Source: Pseudovirgaria hyperparasitica
Lineage: Eukaryota; Ascomycota; Dothideomycetes; Acrospermales; Acrospermaceae
Length of the DNA: 64,000 nucleotides
Direction: 5' to 3'
NCBI RefSeq assembly: GCF_010093815.1
Contig: NW_022985550.1
Location: 2,164,055-2,228,054, forward strand
In this document: one piece after another, positions 21,842 to 33,300 of the stretch
Numbering within the stretch: position 1 is the stretch's first letter
Layout: every line of letters begins with the position of its first letter
Notes under the pieces: generated by a model
What the model was told of the DNA's origin: nothing
The model's database searches: none
What the model saw: the letters and a program-made list of their open reading frames with translations, nothing else
Program-made: the position numbers and the translations under genes

Positions 21842-23170
21842 TCACTCCAGCTTGTTTGCTTGTACCAGAATCTTGACCGTGTTGTCCTTGTTCCTGATAA
21901 GCTCCATGAATCCTCCCTCAACAACTTCATCAAACGCAATCTTCTTCGTAATCATGGCTTCTGGATTCATTCGTCCTTCAGAAATTGCGTTCAACACCAA
22001 CTGGAAATCGCCGCCTTCATAAGTTGCAATGCCCATATAGCTGCGCTCTTTGAAGCAGAAGTCGTTTGGCGTGATGGTCGCATCTTTCTCCCAGATTGCA
22101 ATGTTGACAATGGTTCCACGGGCCCTGACTGCAAGCACGCCTTGCTTGAAAGCAGCTTGTACTCCTGCACAGTCATATGCGACGTGCACGCCCCAGCCAT
22201 CTGTCAGGTCACGACACCTCTGAACGATGTCCTCTTTCGTGGGATCCAGGATATGATCTGCTCCGAAGTGCCTTGCAAAATCTTTTCGCCGGCTCGACAC
22301 TTCAGAGACAATGACGTTCTTGCAGCCTTTTGCCTTTAATGCTTGGATGACCGCAAGTCCTATCGGTCCTCCACCAAGAACCAGCGCGGAGTCATTGTCT
22401 TTGTAAGGGCTAAGTTCGACTGCGTGCCAGCCGACGGCGAGAGGCTCGATGAGTGCTACTCCTTGTTAGCGACTGAACAGCATCTTATCGGGCAAAACTC
22501 ACCTCCTACTTCCAGCGACACGTTGTCGGGAAGCTTGTAGCAGCATGACTTCGGGAGAACAATATGCTCCGACAGACCACCACCCCAGCCTATGTCCGTT
22601 GTCAATTTCAATCTGGTATTACAAAGCTGCTGGTAGCCTACCGCTCAATCCCACGAATCCGTTAGAGTAACAGCAGTTGATGTAGCCAGCTTTGCACGCG
22701 CCGCAAGTGCCATCGTAGATGATGGGCTGTACGCACACCCGGTCGCCAATCTTGAACTCAGTCACATCGTCTGCTACCTCTTCAACGATACCGCTGAACT
22801 CATGTCCGAATGTCAATGGCACTGTCTCTCCAGTGATTGGGTGGGGAGTAGTCGGGCATAGACCTGGTCCGCCGAGGAACTCATGTAGGTCTGGAAACAC
22901 GTCAGTCGCGCGACTCTGTCGACTCAACAACATGGCCTGGGATACTCACCACTTCCACAAATACCACACCATATCGGTTTCACCTGTCATTTGATAAGCG
23001 TTCACTCTCTCATCCAACTGCAAGGCGGTCTTGCAAACCTTGACTTGTCCCTTGTTGACCTGTGGTACAGGTATGGTGTCGATTCTGATGTCCTCTTTGC
23101 CATGAAAGCGTACAGCTTTCATAGTCTCGCCCGACGGCTCGGGAATCTGATGCTCTTGAGTATGTGACAT
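21842..23170 (-). CDS. Zinc alcohol dehydrogenase, (R,R)-butanediol dehydrogenase-like
   Basis: Cytosolic medium-chain dehydrogenase that probably interconverts acetoin and 2,3-butanediol or a similar polyol/ketone pair with NAD(H). Five exons are supported by phase: 23170-23039, 22983-22950, 22890-22642, 22589-22503 and 22455-21842 (introns 55, 59, 52, 47 nt), 371 aa. The catalytic zinc site is visible in WCGICGSDLHEFLGGP, spread over exons 2 and 3, and in TFGHEFSG. The structural zinc loop is CGACKAGYINCC. GWGGGLSEHIVLP is characteristic of the BDH subgroup. The nucleotide-binding Rossmann motif is VLGGGPIGLAVIQAL, followed by the acidic residue in VSEVSSRR. The substrate is inferred from subgroup resemblance only; sorbitol or xylitol dehydrogenase activity is an alternative. 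It is divergent from the next alcohol dehydrogenase, 1.3 kb away. Confidence 0.9.
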
Positions 23171-24490
23171 TGTACGGTCCGCGTACTCTGAATTGATGGA
23201 GGGAGTAGAGGAGCCGTGCAGTCGGCGGAGGTCAAGAGGGACGATTGAGCCCAAATAGAAAGAGCAGAGCAGAGGCAAAACTTGTTAGCACGCGAAGGGC
23301 ACAGTCGCGAACAAGGATCCATGGAGATTTAGAGATCGTGGGCCCCGCATCTGGCGCGTCGCATCGCACCAAGCTTAGAAAAAAAAGACGTGGTCTGATT
23401 GCCAATTGGGGCATCCCGGGCTTCCCAAACAGGGTATCCCCTGAGGCCCCGCGATTTCCGACTGCAGCTGGCTGCCGATAACCACGCGGAAGGCGGGGAG
23501 CAACAGGGCGATTCTGAAAGCTCCCTAGCTGCAACTCATTCCCAGGATCTTCGTTGACGATAGCTCTGTTCGGCAGATGCTCTAGAGGTTCAGGCAGTCT
23601 GTAGGAGAAAGTGAAGATCAGAATAGATGTGCGGTGAGAGGCAGCCAAGGCCAAGGCCAAGTCAGCATTCCATGCAGTGCCTGCGCCAAGCCATACTGGA
23701 GACTAGGAACTGGGAAACTGGAGAACTGGACACAAGAAACTGAAGATAATTACCTGACCGACTTCGGAGTCTCAGGACTGAGATAGATGCCAGGATGCAT
23801 GGTTTACTGAGTGTTCGTGGCCTGAGGCCGCATCCTGCTGCCTGAGGCTGAAAGAGTGCGATTGGTGGAATGATAGAGGGCTCTCTTGCCCACTCAACCG
23901 TGCTCTCTCGCGCCTTCCTCGCGCAAACAATCCCCCGCGCTAACACCTGGCATTGGTCGTCATTCTGACATCCGGATGTACCATTGACGACGACCTTACT
24001 TACTTCACCTCACCTCACGCCCCGCCACATGGCTCGATATGAGAGAACACAGAAACAGACAAACACACCACTCAACAGCAGCACCTGTGTCAACAAGTGA
24101 AGATGCTCTAAGACGTGGCGTGGTAGCTTGGACATGAGGGGTTGTAGAGCTCAAGGATGCATGATGCCGTAGGGATGGAGACTGAATCAGAGTCTCGCGG
24201 GAGTTTTGCCGGGCGCCATAATTATGACTGCTTTGCCCTCCGCTCTCAGCACAGTGGGCACTATCGAAAGGCAGCTTGACCGAAGTTGATGCGCCTTCTA
24301 TTGCTCGGGCATGACCTCACTGGCGGGATTTCTGGCCTTGACGTCTCGCTCATAGCTAGCTCAGGACTTCTGCACTTCTCTCACTATAAAATATCCACCC
24401 CGCCAGCTTTCAATTTGCCTCTTCAGTCAATTTTCCCCTCTATTCGACCACACCTCCATCCCATTTGTGTTGCCATCCCAATTGACAACT
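23171..24490. other. Divergent intergenic region between two dehydrogenase genes
   Basis: Shared upstream region of 1.3 kb. No gene supported. The core promoter of the plus-strand dehydrogenase is listed separately. A patch of repeated AACTGG(A/G) words occurs at 23698-23745. Confidence 0.6.
24384..24394 (+). promoter_or_regulatory. TATA box of the ADH6-like gene
   Basis: CTATAAAATAT stands about 105 bp before the ATG at 24491, within a CT-rich leader, the usual arrangement of a highly expressed fungal gene. Seen directly; use as promoter is inferred. Confidence 0.6.
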
Positions 24491-25700
24491 ATGCCTTACC
24501 CAGAGACTGCCACCGGCTTCCAGGTCACTGACCTCAAGAACTGGAGCACCTTCACCAAGCAAGAAGTGAGCAGAGGATCTGGTCTCATCGAGTAACTGCC
24601 TCGCTGACACTCTTCGACAGTTCAAGCTCAAGCCCTTCGAAGACGACGATATCGACATTGCCATTGATGGTGAGACTCCCGAGATTTGAATAAACAAGTA
24701 CCATCTCTGACGCTGCTCCATTCTAGCTTGCGGTGTCTGTGCCTCCGATGTCCACACAATCAGCGGCGGCTGGAGTGAGGACGTTCCTCTCCCCCTCTGT
24801 GTGGGTCACGAAGTCATCGGACGCGTGATAAAGGTCGGCAAGAACGTCAAGGACATCAAAGTCGGCGACAGAGCTGGTGTGGGTGCTCAAGTCGGCGCCG
24901 ACCTGACGTGCGGCCAATGCAAGCAGCAAAACGAGAACTACTGCCCCAACCAAATCGACACATACGGTGCCCCATATCCAGACGGCACGCTCTCCCAGGG
25001 CGGATACGCAAGCCACATACGCGCCCATCAGTACTTCACGTTCAAAATTCCCGACGGTCTAGACACTAATCTCGCAGCACCAATGCTCTGCGCCGGTCTC
25101 ACAACCTACTCTCCCATAAAGCGACTCGGCGCCGCACCAGGAAAGAACATTGCAATCGTGGGCCTCGGAGGCCTAGGCCATTTCGGCGTCCTTTGGGGCG
25201 TCGCCCTCGGCGCAGACGTGACCGTCCTCTCACACTCGCCGTCCAAGAAAGATGACGCCCTCAAGCTCGGCGCGAAGCACTTTGTGTGCACCAAGGACAA
25301 GGACTGGGCAAAACCGCTAGCATTCAGCTTCGACTTCATCATCAACAGCGCCGACGCAACGGACAAGTTCAACCTGCCAGACTATTTCAGCACGCTCAAG
25401 GTCGGCGGCTCGTTCCACATGGTTGGTTTCCCCGACAATCCGCTGCCGGCCATCCAGGCGCAGGCTTTTGCCGGTACTGGTAACTACATGGGTGCCTCCC
25501 ACATTGGCAATCACCAGGAGATGGTCGAGATGCTGCAGCTGGCGGCGGACCAGAAGATCAAGAGCTGGGTGCAAGAGATCAAAATCTCTGAAGCTGGCTG
25601 CAAGGAGGCGGTCGAGAAGGTCTACAACGGCGGCGAGAATGGTCCTAGGTACAGATACACACTGACTGGCTTTGACGAGGCATTCGGAAAGCGATACTAA
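24491..25700 (+). CDS. NADP-dependent alcohol dehydrogenase, ADH6/cinnamyl-alcohol type
   Basis: Zinc medium-chain dehydrogenase of the ADH6/ADH7/CAD group, which reduces aliphatic and aromatic aldehydes with NADPH. Exons are 24491-24565, 24621-24669 and 24727-25700 (introns 55 and 57 nt), 365 aa. Motifs: ACGVCASDVHTISGGW (catalytic zinc Cys), PLCVGHEVIGRV (catalytic His/Glu), ADLTCGQCKQQNENYC (structural zinc cysteines), YPDGTLSQGGYASHIRAH and MLCAGLTTYSPIKRLGA. These are followed by the Rossmann motif VGLGGLGHFGV and LSHSPSKK, whose Ser/Lys residues are typical of NADP preference in this group. The length is normal for the family. Good candidate roles are detoxification of aldehydes or fusel alcohol formation. 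It is divergently arranged with the butanediol-dehydrogenase-like gene, so co-regulation is possible but unproven. Confidence 0.93.
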
Positions 25701-26295
25701 AGTCTTCGAAGCGGAAGTGATGGTATTTTTTCCTTCTTCATTCATGTAGCATATATTAGAGAGAATTCCAACGCAGTTAATAGCACCCATTCCTCTCATG
25801 TACTCTCAATCGTGACAGACAATACGGGCCGTAGTATGGATAAGCTAACGATTCTATGATCTCAGGGTCCACTCAATCTCAGCTAACAACCCAAACCTTT
25901 GCAACCGAGAAATCACACAAAGACGTTATCATATTCAACACACAGGCACAATTTGCAAGACACAGAATTTCTCTATTCAAAAAGAGACCGAGATTTCGTC
26001 ATATCTACTACATTGCGCCCACAATTCAGAGCAGTTTTTAATGCTCATGCTAGATTAAATGTATGTCCGCAACATCATTCGGAACATTCGTCCGTTTCGT
26101 CCAGGCAGGACAGGACCAAGTGAAAATATAATAAACCAACAAAAACGCCAGATCGAAACCGATATATGCCGCAGCAGCCGACACAGGTTTTTTTTCATGG
26201 ATTTTTCTTCTTCTTCTCCAACCCCCTATGTATGATGTAGATGCTAATGAGATTCGTCATTCGGGGGTAGTGTTTTTTTCCTTCCCCGCGTCTTA
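25701..26295. other. Convergent 3' intergenic region
   Basis: Between the stops of the ADH6-like gene and the large membrane protein gene. A/T-rich with short T-runs. No gene seen. Confidence 0.6.
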
Positions 26296-29263
26296 TTATA
26301 ACATGCTCCTCCTCTTATTCGAGAACTTGTCGTACAAGTCCAACATCGGGCTCTTCGGATGGCGGCCTGGTGTCACGTGCGGCTCGGGTGTCTGGTAGTA
26401 GCTGCTAGGGATCTTGAGATTCCGCTTGACCAGACCGCGAGACCTGCCAATCGGTACGACGCCCGACACCATATACAAGTGGCCGACCTGGTCAGACTGG
26501 GCGTCCATCTCGACGAACCAGTTCGAGTTGTATTGCTTCCGGATAGGACCCCGACCACATGCCCCATTCAATTCTGCGCTCGGCGGCGAATTCATTGCTA
26601 TCGCGAACATGTTTGGCGGCTCGGTGTAGTCGGTGATGAAACCCCTCTCTAATATGAAGTACAGGCATACAAGCAGGTTCATTGTGAAGACGGTGAGCAG
26701 GACCACGTAGAAAGCTTTGGCGTTCTCGGAATGGACGCCGGATGTGTAAAGCTGGGACTGGATGAGAGTGTCAAATGGCTTGTAGGTACCATTCTTGAAG
26801 TTTTCTGGATTATAACTCTACAATCTCCACGTTAGTAGGTATTGGGAACACACATCGTGGAGTACAAACCGCGAGGTCGAATGGCGAATCTCGGACTCCC
26901 ATAAGCAGCGTAGAGCTAGCCATGACGGCTAAAGCCTCACTGGGGCTTGGCATGCTGGTGTTTAGTTGGAAATCTTTGAGGGCCAAATGGGTCAGTACTC
27001 TCATGTTGCTCCCGTTACCAGCATGCAGCCCGTCGTTGAGATTGACGCCGTTGCCCCATTCCGAGCCCATCCATATCCAGTCTTTGCTCGCATTGGTGCC
27101 ACCTTGGATTGCTGCATCTTCTGGATGCTTTTTATCGAACTGCATCTCCTGGTCTTCTTCCTCACAACTCGCTCGAAGTGATCCACGATTCACTCCATCA
27201 GCTACATACCGCGTGGCGCATTTCGCTGTCAAAGACGTTTTTATTGAGCAAAAGAGATAAGTTTCTCTGTCAAACAAGACTCGAGGGGGTCTACCAAGCA
27301 TGTATATCTGCTCCCTGCCGTGCAATCCGGAATGATTCAGGATGGTGTTGTACTCGACGGGAAACCTCGGAAATATGGGGCGTGAATGTACTGTGTCAGG
27401 GAAGCTCGCTGTAGCATTGTCATAAGATACTAGACCATTCCCGCTCCAACCAAATAGATCATCCATCATAGTCTCATTGCTTGGTGCTTGGAGACCCCCA
27501 CTGATAGTCTCAAAACTACCAGCATTCCAATTGTCGATGATTAAGGATTGTTGCTCCGGATCTCCCGTTTCCCAGGACTCATAAATGATGGGTTCCAGGT
27601 CTTCACGATACAGGTTCACACAGGTGACATGTACGACAGGCGACACAACAGAAGCACGTAGGGAGTAGACCCCCTGCCCGTCTAGATCTGACGGCTGCAA
27701 GATACCGTTGCTAGCATTCACAGCAGCTGACATGACGCCTACATGAGGCATAGCCAAATGGACTTGGTGTATGACTCGGTCAAGGTTGAATTCTTTGGAG
27801 GATTCCTCAACTGTCTTGACATCGATCCAAGAGCCAGTGACTTCGGTTTGGTTTTCCCACAACGCGATCCCACGTGGCCGCGTCTTCATGTCTTGCGTAG
27901 CATTCAAATCTGGTGCAGTCCATAGGCCAAAATACTGAATGTAATTCTGGTAAGACTGGGCGGCGTATTCGATTTGTAGACAGCTAAGATGGGCTTGTTT
28001 GAGACCAGTTGAGTTGGAATAAGTATTATTGTCGGCTGGATTCGATGGGTCTCCAAGGTCGTTTAGCTGCGGCGTTCTGCATTGACTAGCGACGTGGACC
28101 GCATTCCCAAAACCTGTTAGGATGGGATTTTGTAAAGCCTGGGGCCCCCATTTATTGAACTTCAGTTGTGGTTGTACCAGAGCAGTGGCAGCGGATGTGT
28201 ACAAAGTAGCCATTACGGCAGCCACCAGACTAAGAACACCAAGGACACTACAGCCAGCGTACCAAACGGTCTCCCAATGTGTAAAAAGGACTCCAGGCTG
28301 CATGATCCACGTCCGCATATTCATCTCCGCTATCGTAATTCCCCAGCCATTCTTCTTATTGAACGCTCTTCGAGACAATGCCTGTCCAAGAAACGCAACG
28401 AAGGCTGTAGCAAACGATAACTCGATAGTTTTTGCAAGTACAGATACCAGGATTATCGCTCCATTGGGATTCAACTTTGATTTGCTGTTGATCCAGGGAT
28501 ATGTTGGGCCACACACAGCTATCACTAGGAATAACCCCGAAAGGACTGTAGAGTAGACGGATAAGATATAAATGGTGAGACTCAGACAATGAGTGGAGTT
28601 CTGGTAGAACGTATTGTGGCTTATACAATCTCTGTTTGGATCCCACCCTGTAGTATATGCAGACCTTTTTGAGCGAGTAGACTGTCCCCGGTGGAGATGC
28701 TCGTCGTCGCCCCGCTCCAGGTAAGGGTCGTACTGGTCACCATGATCATCGTAGCGATCCGAATTCAACGATGAGATGGACGGCTTAGTATTTCGATGGC
28801 CTTTCCAATTGGCACCTTCTGGCACGCCATCTCCCCTATGAATTGTGTCTTGTTGGAATCCGTATGGTGAAACGGGTGACAAAAAACCTTCAGCCTGTTG
28901 TAGACCTGATGTTGTGTCTGCGGACTGAGCGGCCAATGGCTCATGGGAGCGAGGGCTTTGTTGCCTCGTCGATTGGTTCGGTCCTAGTGTGATAGGCTCG
29001 GGATCGTATGTTACTCTTTTCGCCGGTCGCCCAAGGGGAGGCGAGACTGGAGAGGTAGGGTCGTCTATGCCTAGACCGCGCGCAGCATCATCATCATCAT
29101 CATCATCATTCTCACCCTCATCATCAAACGGGTTCACACTCGAAACGAGCGGTTCGTAGCCTGATCCGTGAGAGTGCGGAGAATATGAAAGATCTGCGAG
29201 CTCGGAAGAATCGAGATACGCCGGGTCGTGGGCGTCGCGAGGATCTGGCGGACTAGCAGACAT
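26296..29263 (-). CDS. Large fungal transmembrane glycoprotein, function unknown
   Basis: Two exons, 29263-26870 and 26817-26296, joined in phase 0 across a 52-nt intron with a CTACTAAC branch site; 971 aa. Residues 1-~215 are acidic and polar, including a run of seven Asp coded by an ATC/CAT repeat, and are presumably cytosolic. Three hydrophobic segments follow: LTIYILSVYSTVLSGLFLVI, AIILVSVLAKTIELSFATAF and VLGVLSLVAAVMATLYTSAA. The next ~430 residues are extracellular in character, with many N-glycosylation sequons (NNTYSNST, NATQ, NQTE, NASN, NHSG). A final membrane segment near the C-terminus (VVLLTVFTMNLLVCLYFIL) leads into a ~110-residue tail. The architecture is common in filamentous ascomycetes, but I know of no assigned function. 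Four membrane passes with a large outer loop is the simplest topology. Confidence 0.8.
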
Positions 29264-30395
29264 GCCTTGAGAGTTGAGGGAATTTTTGGCGCCTTGCAGC
29301 CTGATCGAGCGTTGAGGTAGCTATCGCGGGTGTGGGTTGTTGGGTGGGGTAGACTGCCCGTGACGGGAGGCTCATCAAGCGCGACACTGGCTTCGAAGGG
29401 GCTGGGTATTCGCGGTCGCAATGGAAGATAGATGTGTAATGGATCCAGTGTGAGAGCGAGGAAGATGTAGAAGGGAGGAAATAAGAAACAAGGAAGTGAG
29501 GTTGTAAGGACGTGAAGAGTGGGAGCAGACGTAAAGGCCGTAAAGTTGAATGTTGGAAACCAGGGCATAACAATACCTTCTTATTATGATTATTGCACGG
29601 ATGGCAAGCACAAAACGCCCAGAGCCAAAGCACAATCGCGGCACCGCATACTTCACGCTGTGGTCTTGCTTACTATGAGATACTACGACTACTAAGGTAC
29701 TGTAGTCTGTGGGGGCCATGGAATGGGCAGCAAGGAATGTCTCGTCGTCATCTGCATTAGTCTGGAGGAGATGAGGATTAGTGCTCAGCCTTGCGTGCTG
29801 TCTTCCCTTCAGCCTCGTGCCACGCAGCTGCAATTACTAACCTCTTACGCCCGCAGCATATTGGAACACGTCCAATCACTTGCTGGACCCGTTTCGATGC
29901 TGTTGTACTGAGGCGCAGTTGAAACGCTGCTGATGGCTACTATTTCATTCGCCGGGCATCTGCATCGAGTCCTCGGCGTCATATCGCGTTGTTCAAGGCC
30001 CTGGACTCTTTATAATTAGAACACAGCACAGTACGGTGAACTGTTGCTTGGCTTGGCATACTGCATTGTACTATGTTTATATACAGCCTTGTTGTATATG
30101 TGTGTGTATGGGCAGACGACCATGCAAACCAATCGCCTTGTGTGAGCATCTAGTAAACGACCTGCACTTCGCTTCGTTGCTGCCCACGCTGCCGGCTAGC
30201 TTGCCTTCCGTCTGTCCTTAAACTTCCTTCCTCATTACAAGTACAACATGCTAAGTGCCGCTACTTCAAGCCAACGCAGAGAAGAAATCCCACCATTGTA
30301 ACACTGTCCGTCGTTGTCACTCATATACCTCTCACAACCTGAAGCGCCATGGAATGCTGCATGTTGATGGTGCCCTGTGAGCGCTGCTTGTGTGT
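29264..30395. other. Intergenic region
   Basis: Promoter side of the membrane glycoprotein gene and 3' flank of the HECT ligase gene. No gene supported. Confidence 0.6.
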
Positions 30396-33300
30396 CTATG
30401 CGAAGCCAAAGTATTCGCTTCCGGCTGTCATGGCTGTGTAAAGCTGTTCGCGAAGTTTCTCGTAGCTGATATATTCTGGTAGATCGAGTTCTACGGTCAT
30501 GTTAGCAATGCTACTAGCGTTCAGCATGATGAGAAGATGCTACTTACGATTGAAACAAGTGTGGGAGCTGGGCAGCCTGTCTTTGTTGCCTGGGTCCCGG
30601 TGGATGTTGAACTTGTTGAATCCGTTCATTCCTTCGAGCTCCTTGAACCCGTTCAACGGAACTTTGCTGGTTCCCGTGACAAACTGCAATAGCTTCGCAC
30701 GCTCCTCTTTGTCAAAGGATCGTACTGCTCGCCAAAACCACTGTACTTGAGGAGCTGCCGCCGTGTAGCTGTGGTAATCGGTATTGTTTTTCCAGTCATC
30801 GACGTCGATATCGGGCAAACCAGATATAAGCAATTCAAGTTCCTGTTCGTTGAATATTGATATGAGCTCGGCTGGAATGATGTCATGGAATCCTTTAAGA
30901 AAGCTTTCCAATTGCTCCTGAACAGACCCGGTGAGTTTGTACTCCACCACGAGGCGTACGTATTCGTGCTTGTTTTCTTCTGTCACAGAGATATTGCGCC
31001 CATTCTCAATCAAATCAATCGTTTGAGCATCGCCAAAGTCGTCCGTCTCGGTGGAGAATGTTTCGGTTATGATGTCAGTGATGTCGTTCTCCAACATCCA
31101 GAGGAGTGACTTGTAGTATTCTACGTCGAGGCTTTCCATATCTTTGATGCTGACAGGCTTGCCAAGGATACGCTTGTACACAGCTCTACTGAAGTGGCAG
31201 TCGAGCACGCGGCCCTCATAGAGGGCTTTGCCGATGATACGACCGATGAATTTAAAGAAAGTGAGGTGCTCCGAGTTGACGCTACTCAAGCGGTTTGGAT
31301 GGAAGGTAGTGCGATCAGATGCAACAGGGACAAATAGTGCGTAGTTTGCATCAAACATTTGTCTCGCGAGGACTTGAAACCATTCGCGTGTCACACCACC
31401 AGCATCAACACCCTCCTCTCCATGAAACCTAATGTTCAATTTTCCATACTTCATCTCATCAGCCGACTTGAAGTATAACGACCTGAATGAGTCAAGGAAC
31501 ACTTGATCACGTCGAACAGACAGTTGTAGAGGCTGGTGGGGTTGGCGGGTCTCAGTACGGCTGTGGAGGCGTCGGCTGAAGTAGTTGCGTTTGTTGTCGA
31601 ACTCGAGAACCTTCGAGTTCCTTACCAGTAGGGAGAAGGAGCCGCTCATGAGTTTCGGATTGTGACGAACCAAATCGTTGAGGATCTTGCGATGATCCTC
31701 CGTGAAAGCGAAGAAAAGATTCTCCATGCGGCTCTCCGGTGGCGGACTAGACAGCGTGAACTCTTTCTGGTGGCTCTTCGCAGCATGAGAATCCTTCAAA
31801 GACGTATTTTTGCAAACTATCATTAGTATCTCTATAAGAGGTAGCAGGATCGTAGCTACGTTGAACATGTTCTCACGCTGGCGGATGGCCGCAAGGCACT
31901 CGCTTAGTTTGCCCCAGAGTGAAGCGAAGGTCGGATTCTCGTAGAGTCTGGTTAATATGTCTTCTTTTTGTGCAATTGAGAGACCTGCACTTGATTTGGC
32001 TGAATGTTTATCTTGCGCATCTGCACGTTTGGGATCAAACAAGTAGTCGAGAGCAGTCAATACACGAAGCAGTTTTGCCTGGTCAGAACTCGCAGGGGAG
32101 AAGTTGGCGAGCGCCAAACCTTGCACATCAGTCCCGGTACGGGCCGTCGATATCTGTATAACAAGCTCTGCAAGATCATTGAGAATCGACTGGCCAAGGT
32201 CTTGAGACTGACTTATCAACTCTTGACCGAAGACCTCTTTTGCGCCTGGAATTGCAGACAAGTAGCTAATCACCGACAAGGTGTCGCGAAACGTTTTGCT
32301 GCTGCATTCTCGAGCAGCCAAAATGTTAACTACGAGACGAAGATTGTAGTCCGGCACTTCAGGTGCCGTCAGAGCTTTCGGCTTCTTCAAGGTCTCATGC
32401 AAAGACTCTTCGGGCTTGTTACTTTCTGCCTGGGTAGTTGTAGAAGCCATACCAGTCGTAGAGGCTTCCGCAGTTGCAGCCATAGATACATCGACTGTGG
32501 TAGATGTACCGGCGGAGTTTGATATCGACAGACCAGTTGCATCGATAGCTGACGCCGTTACGGCGCTAGGTGTGGCAGGAACTCCCTCATTGGTCACTTG
32601 ACCCAGCGCTTGCTCGACTTTCCCTTGTTCTTTCTTGACCAGTACCTGCAATGGTACAGTTATCTTTGAAAGCAGCGCCGCCAATTGCTCCATGACAATC
32701 GAACTTTCGATGATAACTTTACGATCCAGCAAACTAAGAAGGGCGTTCAATGGAAAACGGCTGACTTTGTTTTCTTTATTCTTCCCTTTCCGGGGTGTTT
32801 TGGTTTTCAGCGAAGCAGCTGTTGTTTCGTGCTCCGATAGGAAGAACGAAGGGATGTGACTATCCTTCTCAGCCAGGAATGATAAGGTAGTCAAACATTG
32901 TTGCACCACCATCAGGGGCGACAACTCGGAATGCGAAGAAGTGTATCCAGATATAGACCGCTTAGGCTGAGGTGTTTTTTGAAGTGTCGGTTGTTTCGCG
33001 CGTATTGTCAATTGAGCAAAGCTTCGTTCCACTGCGTTGACATCGGCACTCCCATCTTGTAGAATTGACAGTAAAATACTAATTACTTCGGCTCGATTCT
33101 GGCGGTTTTGACAAACGTTTTTCAAGGTCTCGTTCAGATAGCGTTTCTCCTGTGGAATAAACATGAGACGGAGCAGGGTCGCAATACCTGCCTTGTCTAA
33201 CATTTGAGCTGCTGGTCGAGGTTTTGCTTTCTTCTGGCTTTCTTCGCCGATAGAGAGATTAAGTATTCGGGGTCTCTCCGCACGGTGTACGCCGTTGAAC

